In this document: positions 1 through 11,984 of the stretch, piece after piece
Layout: every line of letters starts with the position of its first letter
Numbering within the stretch: position 1 is the stretch's first letter
From: Caprella mutica
Taxonomy: Eukaryota; Arthropoda; Malacostraca; Amphipoda; Caprellidae
NCBI GenBank assembly: GCA_947561585.1
Contig: CANNZV010002346.1
Location: 1 to 64,000 of the forward strand
Direction of reading: 5' to 3'
Length of the DNA stretch: 64,000 bases
Notes under the pieces: model-generated
The model's input: the letters and a program-made list of their open reading frames with translations, nothing else
Told to the model about the DNA's origin: nothing
Databases searched by the model: none
Position numbers and translations under genes: made by a program

Positions 1-95
1 ATGCCAATCATTATAATATTCTATCGATCAATGTGTATAATATTATGCCAATCAATATATTATTAGGCTGATCAATATCATATTACGGCGAACAT
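1..95. repeat. ~44-bp tandem repeat cut by window edge
   Basis: Two to two-and-a-half diverged copies of a unit that begins ATGCCAATCA, continues with an AT-rich stretch and ends in GATCAAT. The array probably continues to the left of the window. Confidence 0.5.
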
Positions 96-278
96 CTCCA
101 CCAGAGACAAACCTAAATAGTAATCCAATTGAAATAATTCCGTTGAATCAGAAAGTCTTCGAGTTTATCCCATCAACTGATAAAATCTCGACAGAGGGAC
201 CAAATTGAAATAATACTATCTCCCACAAAGAAATCGAATCAAACAATTATAGAAAACTTCAGTCCTAATTCTCTCAGA

Positions 279-455
279 ATGGCGATCTTTTTGTACCGAA
301 TTACAATGATACAAGAATTGAAATTCCAAGTTTTTTCTCATTACGGCGTGCCTGAAGACTCTAGAAAGAGTCCATCCCTGACGGCACTCCTTGGGGTGCC
401 ATTGCCGCACAGTTTTCTCCCTTTATTCGAGTTCTGTCGCCTGACTTCTTATTGA
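279..455 (+). CDS. Unrecognised 58-aa ORF, possible exon
   Basis: An ATG in good context (A at -3, G at +4) opens a 58-codon frame ending in TGA. It lies directly after a good splice acceptor (TCCTAATTCTCTCAG, exon from 278). The frame is richer in GC than the surrounding DNA. The peptide starts MAIFLYRITM and includes SHYGVPEDSRKSPSLTALLG. I recognise no domain. The opposite strand is also open over 216-410 (64 codons, peptide starts MRQWHPKECRQG), so the strand is not certain. It could be an exon, a small ORF or a fossil transposon fragment. Confidence 0.28.
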   Translation: MAIFLYRITMIQELKFQVFSHYGVPEDSRKSPSLTALLGVPLPHSFLPLFEFCRLTSY

Positions 456-1240
456 AGTGAAAACTGTTCGGAAATTGGTTGGATAACGTCATTTAGTGTT
501 AGATAAGTATTTTTATTGTTCGATTTGGACTGCTGTTGCTCCATTGGCATTTGTTGTTCCAAAATACCTTCTGCCGGGAGATTAGAAACTCTGACTCTGG
601 GATTTTAGTGACGATCTCTTTTAGTGTTTCAATTAATTGTGAACAAAGTAGGGCTGGGAAATTGAAAATTGTTATTTCTTGTTTCTACTCCATCTATTTA
701 TTTACAGATTACTGATTAATGTTCTACCTCTAATGATTAATTAATACATTACAATTGCTATGAACAATAATAAATGAGCTTTGTTTTGTAAATAGTGGTA
801 TAGATGAGTGATTATAACTCCTAGTACTCCCTCATCATAACGGAATGTAATTAAATGCATGTTACTGTCAAACTGACTGTTTAACTATTCTTACAAAGGT
901 TGCACACTATTCGATAACTTCTGCTAATTAATTGAAATCAATATGGTTCATTTGGAATGTTGAACATCGAATGTCAGTCGAATTAATATTATAACAATGA
1001 TAATATATTGATTCAATTTCGATATTGAGTTAAAAAATTAAATATAGTACAAATTTCAATTGAATCATAGTACTATAGTTTAGTTATTCTTATCAATAAC
1101 TTTGGAAACCATTCTAAATTCTATGAAATATGAAAGTGAATCACTTGAACTGTACATTTTTCCATTGCTCTTAAGCTTTACTATCAATGATTATTATAGT
1201 AACACAATGATTCGGTCTCAATCTAAATAAAGCTTGGTGA
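456..1240. other. AT-rich DNA, nothing recognised
   Basis: No repeat, RNA gene or protein-like frame is visible; many short A/T runs only. Confidence 0.6.
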
Positions 1241-1246
1241 TTTCAG

Positions 1247-1603
1247 TTTTCCCCTCAATGGAAAAAAAACTTGAATGATGAAAGTCAATGGAAAAGGAAA
1301 TTCAATCCATGCAAAAATATTTTCATGTTTAGAAGAACAAAAGAATTTGACATTCTGAAGAAACATGAATCCTATGAGGTCTATGATAGAAATTTCCAGA
1401 AAGTTATGATGAGTCAATTGATTTGGCACTCAATAATCGATAATATTATCACTAGTTTGGCTGATTTTGAAGACATCATAAGGTTTTATAATCAATTACA
1501 TGAGAACTCAAAACAAAATCTAAAATGTTCATCTTGTGATGTTATAATTAATGGTAATTATAAGGATGAAAATCAAAGAAATATAATAATAATAAATGTA
1601 TAA
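1247..1603 (+). CDS. Unrecognised exon-like ORF, ~119 codons
   Basis: The frame is open from 1241 to the TAA at 1601-1603. A splice acceptor (GGTGATTTCAG) ends at 1246, so an exon starting at 1247 would read FSPQWKKNLNDESQWK and onward through KEFDILKKHESYEVYDRNFQ and a CSSC pair near the end. A possible donor (GTAATTATAAG) follows codon ~101 at about 1552. There is no ATG near the start, so it would be an internal or last exon. Residue use is mixed (charged, aromatic and Cys), not just the F/I/K/N of random AT-rich DNA. I do not recognise a family. Confidence 0.3.
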   Translation, partial: FSPQWKKNLNDESQWKRKFNPCKNIFMFRRTKEFDILKKHESYEVYDRNFQKVMMSQLIWHSIIDNIITSLADFEDIIRFYNQLHENSKQNLKCSSCDVIINGNYKDENQRNIIIINV

Positions 1604-2480
1604 CAATTACCAATCAAATTATACAATATTTTACGCTGCAATATAAGTCACTGGAAATTTTTAATCAAAAATTGATTGTAAAGAAAGCCTTCTTACTTTT
1701 TTAACACAATAAATGATTCATTTATGAAGGACTAAGAATATTAATTACAATTCATTCATCCGGCAGAATCAATTATTATTGTAATTACCTGAAAACAAAG
1801 TTTGTGAGAATAAACTGTAGGTTGAAGAAACCCCAACGCAAACAAAACCTCCCTATCATTTATTTCAGTGTGAGTAGAATACGCAATGGACATTCGACAG
1901 GAAATTGATATCAATCGCAAGCCTTATATTTCGAATTGAATTCAAACCAAATCACTATTGAATTACAGGCTCCAGTCTAGATTGAAATCCGCTTTTAAAA
2001 GAGTAAGCGCATACATTAATCTTCTTTGTATAAATAGTTTACCGTGAGAGAGGTGTTTGTGAATCAAAATGCTGCCCTTTTTACAGTCGCTACATTCACT
2101 TCAAACGGACTTTTTAAAGAAATCGTGAAAGAAATCTGTGAATTATTTGGTGGAGAAGGTTACAGTTTATTAAAGTTAGTGTACAAACAGGGAAAAGAGA
2201 TATGATTGCTACTTTGAACACGTGTACTTCGATTCTGCACCAATACACTTTTTGTAATAATAGATAAAATAGATAAAACACAAACGTCACTTGCATTGTA
2301 TCCTAATTAATTAATTAAAAGGTATTTTCAGAGTATAATAAATAGTAATCTAAAGTTAAAGTGGAGAGACTGATTTGGTGAACCAACTATAGTGTGCCTC
2401 AATTGTTGATAATAACAGTTGATATACTTCTGCAAAGTATTTATGCTAACTACAATGAATATGTATTTAAAGAAACACTC
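1604..2480. other. AT-rich DNA with a TATA-like site
   Basis: Mostly featureless. A TATAAATAG at 2029-2037 lies 40 bp before a short ATG frame at 2069 (19 codons, starts MLPFLQSLHS). That spacing would fit a TATA promoter, but nothing else supports it. Confidence 0.2.
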
Positions 2481-2483
2481 AAT

Positions 2484-2696
2484 TTATCGATGAAACTGTC
2501 CATTACTGCACTTCATTCGAAAGTTGCACTCCTCTTCCAACTGCCGGCTACAGTTACACCAAACATCAAATATTTGGTGAGGAACACAATAGACTTTCGT
2601 ATAACTATTCGGACAGACTCTAAAAAATAATTCTCGTTTGTCGGAATGCCCGTGGCGGAAATTTGAAATTGTCATTCCAGTTGATGGAATTCCCAT
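2484..2696 (-). CDS. Unrecognised 70-aa ORF
   Basis: The minus strand has an ATG with A at -3 and G at +4, then 70 codons beginning MGIPSTGMTISNFRHGHSDK and containing five cysteines (VCP, YCV, WCNC, EEEC, KCS). The plus strand is also open over 2394-2630 (starts from GTG, includes LPATVTPNIKYLVRN). Only one strand, or neither, is likely real. No family recognised. Confidence 0.22.
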   Translation of the reverse strand: MGIPSTGMTISNFRHGHSDKRELFFRVCPNSYTKVYCVPHQIFDVWCNCSRQLEEECNFRMKCSNGQFHR

Positions 2697-3039
2697 TGTA
2701 CGCTGTTAAAATATTCGTTAAAATAAATTCCTTTTGCACCATGTAAATTCTGAGAGTTTATGAATATTGTACTGAACATCAGTTTTATTCGCATGCATTA
2801 ATGATGTGGAAATACTGAATGGAAAAGGAAAAAAATGGAAATAGGTGGAAAAATATAATCTGCATATATTGTATTTTCATAAGAGTGTATTATCTGTCTA
2901 AAATAAATTATTATTTAAAAATTATATAATCATAAAATATGATTAAAAATTATCTATTTCCCAAAATTTTTGCTTTTTCTAGTCATAAAAATGCAGATAA
3001 ATTTGTTCAAAAAATTTATCCAATTCCTACTCCCTTCTT
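2697..3039. other. AT-rich spacer before satellite
   Basis: No features seen. Confidence 0.6.
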
Positions 3040-5027
3040 ATCCCATATCACTTACTCCCTTATCAGTTAGCTGTACCTATACTCCCTTATCAGTTAGCTG
3101 TACCTATACTCTCTTATCAGTTAGCTGTACCTATACTCTCTTATCAGTTAGCTGTACCTACTCCTTTAACAGTTAGCTGTACCTACTCCCTTATCAGTTA
3201 GCTGTACCTATACTCCCTTATCAGTTAGCTGTACCTATACTCTCTTATCAGTTAGCTGTACCTACTCCTTTAACAGTTAGCTGTACCTACTCCCTTATCA
3301 GTTAGCTGTACCTACTCCTTTATCAGTGAGCTGTACCTACTCCTTTATCAGTTAGCTGTACCTACTCCTTTATCATTTAGCTGTACATGCTCCCTTATCA
3401 GTTAGGTGTACCTACTCTCTTATCAGTTTGCTGTACCTACTCCTTTAACAGTTAGCTGTACCTACTCCCTTATCAGTTAGCTGTACCTACTCCTTTATCA
3501 GTGAGCTGTACCTACTCCTTTATCAGTTAGCTGTACCTACTCCTTTATCATTTAGCTGTACATGCTCCCTTATCAGTTAGGTGTACCTACTCTCTTATCA
3601 GTTTGCTGTACCTACTCCCTTATCAGTTAGGTGTATCTACTCCATTATCAGTTAGCTGTACCTACTTACTTATCAGTTAACTGTACCTACTCTCTTATCA
3701 GTTAGCTGCACCCACTCCCTTATCAGTTAGCTGTACCTACTCCCTTATCAGTTAACTGTACGTACTCCTACTCCCTTATCAGTTAACTGTACCTACTCCT
3801 ACTCCCTTATCAGTTAGCTGTACCTACTCCCTTATCAGTTAACTGTACGTACTCCTACTCCTTATCAGTTAGCTGTACCTATTCCCTTATCAGTTAACTG
3901 TACGTACTTCTACTCCTTATCAGTTAACTGTACCTACTCCTACTCCCTTATCAGTTAGCTGTACCTACTCCCTTATCAGTTAACTGTACGTACTCCTACT
4001 CCTTATCAGTTAGCTGTACCTATTCCCTTATCAGTTAACTGTACGTACTTCTACTCCTTATCAGTTAACTGTACCTACTCCCTTATCAGTTAACTGTACG
4101 TACTCCTACTCCTTATCAGTTAGCTGTACCTATTCCCTTATCAGTTAACTGTACGTACTCCTACTCCTTATCAGTTAGCTGTACCTACTCCCTTATCAGT
4201 TAACTGTACCTACTCCTACTCCCTTATCAGTTAGCTGTACCTACTCCCTTATCAGTTAACTGTACGTACTCCTACTCCTTATCAGTTAGCTGTACCTATT
4301 CCCTTATCAGTTAACTGTACGTACTTCTACTCCTTATCAGTTAACTGTACCTACTCCCTTATCAGTTAACTGTACGTACTCCTACTCCTTATCAGTTAGC
4401 TGTACCTATTCCCTTATCAGTTAACTGTACGTACTCCTACTCCTTATCAGTTAGCTGTACCTACTCCCTTATCAGTTAACTGTACGTACTCCTACTCCCT
4501 TATCAGTTTGCTGTACCTATTCCCTTATCAGTTAACTGTACGTACTCCTACTCCTTATCAGTTAGCTGTACCTACTCCCTTATCAGTTAACTGTACGTAC
4601 TCCTACTCCCTTATCAGTTTGCTGTACCTATTCCCTTATCAGTTAACTGTACGTACTCCTACTCCTTATCAGTTAGCTGTACCTACTCCCTTATCAGTTA
4701 ACTGTACGTACTCCTACTCCTTATCAGTTAGCTGTACCTATTCCCTTATCAGTTAACTGTACGTACTCCTACTCCTTATCAGTTAGCTGTACCTACTCCC
4801 TTATCAGTTAACTGTACGTACTCCTACTCCCTTATCAGTTTGCTGTACCTATTCCCTTATCAGTTAACTGTACGTACTCCTACTCCTTATCAGTTAGCTG
4901 TACCTACTCCCTTATCAGTTAACTGTACGTACTCCTACTCCCTTATCAGTTTGCTGTACCTACTCCCTTATCAGTTTGCTGTACCTACTCCCTTATCAGT
5001 TAACTGTACCTACTCCTACTCTCCTCA
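3040..5027. repeat. 25-28 bp satellite, ~2 kb
   Basis: Tandem units of the form CTCCCTTATCAGTTAGCTGTACCTA. In the first part they are nearly uniform. From about 3740 two unit types alternate, one with CAGTTAGCTGTACC and one with CAGTTAACTGTACG followed by an extra TACTCCTACTCC, giving a higher-order period of about 54-58 bp. The core CAGTTAACTG is a perfect 10-bp palindrome. Frames that read through it (YLFPYQLTVRTPTP-type peptides) come from the repeat and are not genes. Confidence 0.97.
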
Positions 5028-5410
5028 CTACTGTATCCTTGTAGCGATAACAGTTTCATTCTTTTCTACTATCTGATAGTCCAGATGTGTTTACTCAGTT
5101 GGACGAAATGGGAAGGTGATTAACGTACAAACACGGGCAGTAGCAGACAACATTGCCCTCTCAATAGGTACAGGACCTGATAATTAATAACAGACTAACT
5201 TGTTTTGAAAGTTAAACTATATTGTATATATAGTTATTTTGATGCTTCACCTCGAGTTTCAATGTTCTAACCAATTGCTACTAATTATGGATATTTAGAT
5301 AAAATCTCAATTCTGAAACTGATATTTAATACTAATGATAATTTAACTCTTCACTAGTCTCAAACTGTTAAAAAAATATAATAAATAAAGTTCATTTTTT
5401 TAATATTTAG
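5028..5410. other. AT-rich DNA, nothing recognised
   Basis: Post-satellite flank, no features seen except the poly-T tract leading to the acceptor at 5410. Confidence 0.5.
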
Positions 5411-5658
5411 GTGCAACATTCTAAGAGTTATACTTTAATTGATGAGTTGAAGTATAGGTTGGTGAGGCCGATGTGTTGCAGGTGGCTCTCACTCGAGTCC
5501 AGTAAACGCATTGCAAAATGAAGAGTTCTAAGTCAGCAAATGGGAAAATATTCAGGCGAAAGCATGGAGACGGTATTGGCCAATATTGGAAAAAGTTCCG
5601 CATTGCCCATAAAACATACCGTATTCTGCCAACACCATGTTACGGCCCTTAGTTTCCT
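5411..5658 (+). CDS. Exon-like island, possibly broken coding sequence
   Basis: A strong acceptor (a T-run then TAATATTTAG) ends at 5410 and a GTAAGA donor lies at 5659. The 248 bp between them are clearly richer in GC than the flanks. The first frame runs 36 codons, starting VQHSKSYTLIDELKYRLV and containing CCRWLSLESSKRIAK, then stops at TGA. An ATG that overlaps this stop (5518) opens a second frame of 44 codons to 5652, starting MKSSKSANGKIFRRKHGDG. The stretch RWLSLE resembles the TRWLSLE motif seen in hAT-derived proteins, so this may be a frameshifted hAT relic. That link rests on about ten residues. A minus-strand frame is also open over 5421-5603. Confidence 0.35.
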
Positions 5659-7640
5659 GTAAGATGGCAGGCATCAGTTATACATAAAAAGCTATGTTTA
5701 ACCATTAATAATGAATTGGTACATCATTAAATCATCGCAACCTAAAAATTAATATTTTTCATAAGCATCATTCGACTGGAAAAATTTAGTGGCTTTGACA
5801 TTTCAGTCGCATGGAATTAGAGAAACAAATTTTAAAAGTATACAATTTTCAAAGGATAAAACATGTCATTTTCATTCACCTCAAGATTATTACCGTAAAT
5901 TATTTCTATAAGTAGAATTAACATAGAGATTCTCTCCACTCAAAATGATCCATTAATGCTTTGCTAATAACTGTCCGTTCAATTATAGTTTTAATTAATA
6001 AATGAAATTTTAACATATAACTATGTCTCCATTTCTCGTTCAGACAAGTTCAGAAAATTTATTTCATGTATATGCACTAAATATGATATAAAGATATTAG
6101 CAGTAAATAAATAATAGATTGTTAACTTCTCATTATGTTAGTACAAACATCTGTTTGAAACAGACAGTATTATATTGTCATAACTACTCTGAATTCAAAC
6201 ATAAGAATTACTAAATCCTCACGTGTGCTTTCATTCATTAAAAATAATCCAAGGGCTCTGTAATATATAACATATGTTCAATGTAAGAAAAATATTAAAT
6301 GATACATTTATATTATATGTAGTGTACCTAATAGGGATTCATTGAGTCACTTAAACTTTAAAGGTCCCTACCAAGAATTTTTTTTTTAATTTATCAATTC
6401 TTTAAACCCAAAGAAATTTCATAGCATATTCATGCTTTTAAAGTCAAATATAATCAATATTTTGCAATAGCTGTTTTACTCCCAAATTGATAATACTCAA
6501 AAGAAAAAGATTAGTCACAGTTTTTTTGAAAGTCATCTAGGTAGGTATGATTGATTCTTTAGTAAATGATCGGGTAAATGTATAAAACAGTTGAAAACTT
6601 ATTATTAATATTTATGTTTACATCAGATAATCATTAACTGCCTAAATATAAACCGAATATACATTGTTTGTTTATAAAATTTTAATTGGTAACCAAAATA
6701 AAGCGTATTAAATCTTTTTCTTGAGTAACAGATTTGTTTTTCGCACTATTATTGCTAACGTAATATCAAAAACATTTAAAGGCACATAATAAGATATACT
6801 GGACCAAATTTTATGCGATTTTCAGTTAAATAATCCTTGACGTTAATTCTACAAATATTTGTAATCAACTCATTTTTCTTTTCCTTGAGTACGGATATTG
6901 AATTCAATAAATATCATAATTGACTTCCATCATACTTTCCAAAAGTATCAAAATATTGTACTAGACGGTCATGAAGCTGAAAAATATTTCTAAAGTGAAT
7001 TTATTTCGAAAGTGAAAATTACAATATAAATTAATACATGTAATATAAAAATTGCTATATTTAATTGATTATAAATTGGATTATTGACATTGATTATAAG
7101 AGTACATAAAACATAAGTTAGGCATTGAGACCATAATAATGGTATCTTCGGCGAAAGAGAAGAAAAATGAATAAATTTCAAAAAGATATTTTAATTTGAT
7201 GTTTAATTTTATAAGATTGTCTTTCTGTTATTAATTGTCAATTTTACAATGATTTTTTAAATCTTTCTCACATTTCACTTCGGTAAAAAAAGTCTACAGT
7301 TTTTTAACCACAAAATCTATGTTATATTTACAGAGCAATTAATAATGTTGAAACATTATTTCATGATATTGTTTATATAATTATTTATTAATTAACATTT
7401 TAATTGTTCTTACATTAAAGTTCATTTTTTGTGGATGGGAAGCACATAAAACAAAGATATATGTTATCAGTCAATAATTATCATCATGATACTGTTTTTA
7501 CAAACAAACCCAATAAATACTTAATCCAAACGTAAATAAAACGGTCAATTAAAATCCAAATAACGGTCAATAAAAGAAAGCTTCACAATCAAAATTAGAC
7601 GAAAATCGAGTTCAGTGTTCCAGAAGAAGAGGATGTAGAT
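5659..7640. other. AT-rich DNA, nothing recognised
   Basis: About 2 kb with frequent stops in all frames, A/T runs and no tandem or inverted repeat that I could find. Confidence 0.55.
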
Positions 7641-7652
7641 TAGCAGGATCTG

Positions 7653-7790
7653 ATGTCATTTATCAGTAGCTCGAAAGCTCACTGTAGAGGAATCATCGCT
7701 CAAAGCTCAGAAGGATTAAGAGATCTGAAGGCACATCGTATAGAAGCTCATCAAACGGTAATGCTGTACTACTTAACTCTAAGTACATAA
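7653..7790 (+). CDS. Unrecognised 45-aa ORF
   Basis: An ATG-initiated frame in a locally GC-richer patch just before the 41-bp satellite. It starts MSFISSSKAHCRGIIAQSSE and includes LRDLKAHRIEAHQTV. An in-frame TAG lies four codons upstream. A weak donor (GTAATGC) interrupts it at 7757. It may be an exon or chance. Confidence 0.15.
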   Translation: MSFISSSKAHCRGIIAQSSEGLRDLKAHRIEAHQTVMLYYLTLST

Positions 7791-7887
7791 CTACAGTGAC
7801 TAATGGAACTGTAGCAACTGTTAATAACCTGTTAATGCTATCACTGTGCAGTTAACAACAAAATGAGAATTATTTGTCGGTGAGCAA

Positions 7888-8565
7888 TAAAAAACGTAAT
7901 CTGGAGAGAGATTTCTGTCTAATTAAACAATATATAAGAACGTAATCTAAAATGAGATTTCTGTGTGATTAAGCAATAAGAACGTAATCTAAAATGAGAT
8001 TTCTGTATGATTAAGCAATAAAAACGTGATCTAAATGAGATTTATGTGTGATTAAACAATAAAAACGTAATCTAAAATGAGATTTATGTGCGATGAAGCA
8101 ATAAAAACGTGATCTAAATGAGATTTATGTGTGATGAAGCAATAAAAACGTGATCTAAATGAGATTTATGTGTGATTAAGCAATAAAAACGTAATCTAAA
8201 ATGAGATTTATGTGTGATGAAGCAATAAAAACGTGTCTAAATGAGATTTATGTGTGATTAAGCAATAAAAACGAAATCTAAATGAGATTTATGTGTGATT
8301 AAGCAATAAAACCGTGATCTAAATGAGATTTATGTGTGATTAAGCAATAAAAACGTAATCTACAATGAGATTTCTGTGTGATTAAGCAATAAAAACGTAA
8401 TCTAAAATGAGATTTCTGTGTGATTAAGCAATAAAAACGTGATCTAAATGAGATTTATGTGTGATTAAGCAATAAAAACGTGATCTAAAAGAGATATATG
8501 TGTGAATAAGCAGTAAGAATGTAATCTAAATTATTTATATGTGTGATTAAATAAAAGGACACTTA
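7888..8565. repeat. 41-42 bp satellite
   Basis: About 16 tandem copies of AATAAAAACGTGATCTAAAT followed by GAGATTTATGTGTGATTAAGC. Variants differ by TGATCTAAAT versus TAATCTAAAAT and TTATG versus TTCTG. The AATCT...AGATT pair inside the unit forms a short inverted repeat. Copies decay at both ends. Confidence 0.96.
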
Positions 8566-9180
8566 TCTAACTGAGATTATTTAACATAAAAAGAAACAGT
8601 TTAATGGGTTATATGAACATTCTATTTCATAATTTTATCGCGTAAACGAATTAAGATGGGATGAAATTATTATGTAGCTTTTAAAAATACACGTTTAATT
8701 TTTATTTGCAAAAACGAGAAACAAATATTTAATCATTTTTCTGCACGAAAAATTAATAACACAACAAACACAATTAACAGAGTTAATAATGTTAATTCAA
8801 AGTATTTTGTATACCATAAAATGTATAGTCTCATGCACTAATTGCATATGATCACTTTTCAGTAACTTATGATAATTTATTTGAATAAATTCAATATAGA
8901 TCAATATATAATACTCTTAACCTTCCTATTTCCATTTGAATAATATACAATGAAATTCCATTTTCAAGATAAATAGTTAATGTATTATAATTAAAATATT
9001 ATGACTATCAATGCGGTTTATGTTCTCTATTTTCCATCTTGCTTTCGTAGTTCATTAATTCAGATACAGATCACCAACATCATCTTCAGGGCATTTCATT
9101 ACTAACATTAACATCTAACACAGACCACGGCAACAAAACTAAGGGATAAGTTAGTAGAGTGTGGAGTTAGCAACTCAATT
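8566..9180. other. AT-rich DNA, nothing recognised
   Basis: No repeat or coding-like frame seen. Confidence 0.55.
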
Positions 9181-9231
9181 CAAAACACTTTAAAATGCTA
9201 ACTACTAAAGGCATCACCATTGAAAAGTGTA

Positions 9232-9530
9232 AGTCAGTCGGTCGCACTTAAGAGTCTCGGATATCAAAGTACGATTCGAAAGGCGTCCCTCACTTCAAAT
9301 TATAAGTCACTCTGAGTGGAACTCTTCACCGGGAAGGCTTTATTTCTTGGTGTGGACTTCTCGTGTGAAGACACGTGGTAGCACAAACCTTCACCTCGTG
9401 ACTGGCAGTGCGATACTGAGGGTCGCAGTGGAGATGAAGCTTCAGCGTCACAGATTACAGTTGGAGCGACTGCAGCATTGTGAGAAGCCTCTGCTAAAAC
9501 CACCAATGCAAACTTATTTATGGTAACATA
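9232..9530 (+). promoter_or_regulatory. GC-richer island: possible promoter and first exon
   Basis: This 300-bp block has near-balanced base composition inside very AT-rich DNA. At its left edge is TCAGTCGGTCG (9234-9244), which matches the arthropod initiator core TCAGT and resembles common insect transcription starts. The plus frame is open from 9232 to the TAA at 9526. Its first ATG (GTGGAGATGA, about 9433) gives 30 codons starting MKLQRHRLQLERLQ, and a possible donor (ATG|GTAACAT) lies at about 9523. The minus strand is also open for 68 codons over 9300-9506 with an acceptor-like TGGTGGTTTTAG upstream. Strand and role are unresolved. Confidence 0.28.
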
Positions 9531-10070
9531 CGTGATTCCAATTCAACTTTTCTCACAATTGTGTCTCTGTGAATTGGAGGCAAAGACATAGCAAAGGCTA
9601 TGCATGGTTATGGCCACTGTATGCAGTGTACTAAATTCATACAAACTTTAGCATTCCGTAACGGCGCGGTGTTGCACCACGCAATTTTAAGAAACTTGAA
9701 ATTGTGTGCAATTTACATGGAATATATTTCTCTGTATTTGCACAACTGTGGAATAAAATTGTATGATATTACATAAGTAACTTCGTAAGATATTATATAA
9801 GTAATTTTAAAAGTAATTTATAATTTTTGCTAATGTTGATATTAAATTACTGGTACTTTATATGCATTTTTTCATCACTTTTATTTATTTATAATAACAG
9901 AGAAAATTGTCACTGCATGATGCTAATTCACGAATCAGAAATTTCTAATTTTCTGTTACTTTCAAATCCCACAAATTTGCCGTAGTTTTCCAGACCAAAT
10001 AATTGCAAGAATTAAGTTAACATTAAGTTCACTTTGACTGTAGTTAAAGGACGTACGCCGATTGAGGTTA

Positions 10071-10145
10071 ACCTCTAATATGATAGCTTAAACACTGATA
10101 TAATAATTTAACCTCTAATATAATAATTTAACCTCTAATGTAATA
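10071..10145. repeat. Short ~22-bp tandem repeat
   Basis: Three to four copies around TTTAACCTCTAATATAATAA. Confidence 0.6.
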
Positions 10146-10599
10146 TTGCTGAAGAAGTAAATAAAATACTGGGAGTAATCTCCATAGACTGCATTGCATA
10201 AATGTGAACATTGTACCAATGTACATTGTACAACGCATTACTGAGTTAATGACTTATTCATTACTTATTGCTTAGAATTTCTTAGAATAACTACCAATCA
10301 CCACTAATGAATTTTGTCACTCATCTACAAATTAGTCTACATAATATTGGATTTTGCATGGAGCAGTTATATTTTCTTTGGTGTCTATCGGTGGATATAT
10401 TTACTTTTTCTTTGTTTGATTTTTTTTGTTAAATACTGGAATTTTCAATTTACACGTAAGTATATCAAATTATGCAGTATGATGCACTTTACACTTTTTT
10501 GTGACCATCTGTTAAACACCTGAGTGTCTCCTACTGCAGATTGTTCTTTTTATTCTGAGTGCATCTCCATTATGCAATATTAGAGGTATGGCCATTGAA
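10146..10599. other. AT-rich DNA, nothing firm
   Basis: A hydrophobic frame (10314-10523) contains a good donor, GTAAGTATA at 10456, but its composition is what AT-rich DNA gives by chance. Confidence 0.4.
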
Positions 10600-11105
10600 T
10601 ATATGAGTACTAAAGAGCTATCCTCATAGCTACACCTTGTACACTTATAGTACTAACGGGCTATACTTATAGGTACACTTAGTACACTTATAGTACTAAC
10701 AGGCTATACTTATAGGTATACTTAGTACACTTATAGTACTAACAGGCTATACTTATAGGTATACTTAGTACACTTATAGTACTAACGGGCTATACTTATA
10801 GCTACACTTTGTACACTTATAGTACTAACGGGCTATACTTATAGGTATACTTAGTACACTTATAGTACTAACGGGCTATACTTATAGGTATACTTAGTAC
10901 ACTTATAGTACTAACGGGCTATACTTATTGGTACACTTAGTACACTTATAGTACTAACGGGCTATACTTATAGCTACACTTAGTACACTTATAGTACTAA
11001 CGGGCTATACTTATAAGTACACTCACACTTTGTACACTTATAGTACTAACGGGCTACACTTATAAGTACACTTAGTACACTTATAGTACTAACGGGCTAC
11101 GTTTA
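10600..11105. repeat. 43-bp satellite
   Basis: About 12 tandem copies of TAGTACTAACGGGCTATACT followed by TATAGGTATACTTAGTACACTTA. The unit holds AGTAC...GTACT and other short inverted repeats. One copy carries an insertion (ACTCACACTTTG) near 11025. Confidence 0.96.
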
Positions 11106-11980
11106 TATGTAGTTCCACAAAAGGATGAAAAATCATTTCATAATGCTCCAATTAATATATATTCCATTATTTAAGTAAATCCTTATTATATTAAATCAAT
11201 TTCTATGGTTCATATTACAATTCTACTTACAATTTATTTACCGAAATGTTACATAAGGCAACATTGTTTCACAGTACATTAATATGATATTACTTTTATT
11301 AATCAATAAATTTGAAGCTACATTGCAAAATTTGATGATTGGTTTAATAAACAAAGTAATCAAACCTATCTATTAATATTTATTTACTCTTTTATTTTCT
11401 TCTCTCATTTAGAAGCAATGATAGTAATGTAGTTTAGATGCCATCATCTTCTGTATTTATTACAAATGAAACTCTGCAAAACAGTTTTGCTAAAAGATAA
11501 AAAAAATTGTGAGAATTATTATTTCCTATAGAACCTGACTACTTGAATGAAATTGAATAACAACAAAACTGAAAACTTTATGATTTGGAAAAATAATTAA
11601 ATTAGACTATATCTGCAGTAGCAAGAATAATATAAGAGACAGTGAAACCAGTTCTATATTTTTGCTTTTTGCAAATGAACGAGTCTAAGCAAACACGTGT
11701 AACTTAACAAATTAAAATTTACACATCTGAGGTTGCATGCTAGAAATTTTGAATAATGAAACAAATGATTACTCAAGTATTTAATCATTGCTATCAGACG
11801 CCGAAAAAGACAGCTAAGGAACAGTTGCTAATACATTAATTATTGGCTAATTAGAAGAGAACAAAATTAGAATTTTGTGAAGAGTCCATTATTTTTGATG
11901 ACCTCGTTTGAATTATGGTTTCAGGAATCAATCCTTTTTTGGCAGAATGATGGAGTTATTTTCTGCCACTTTTTTCAGAA
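11106..11980. other. AT-rich DNA, nothing recognised
   Basis: It may hold the terminal part of the Tc1 relic that follows, but no terminal repeat could be identified. Confidence 0.45.
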
Positions 11981-11984
11981 ATAC

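Noticed and set aside
4508..5076. ORFs of about 80 codons with YLFPYQLTVRTPTP repeats
   Set aside because: Satellite translation.
10314..10523. Membrane-protein-like ORF with donor GTAAGTATA
   Set aside because: F/I/L/Y-rich peptides are expected from AT-rich DNA; no acceptor or conserved motif.
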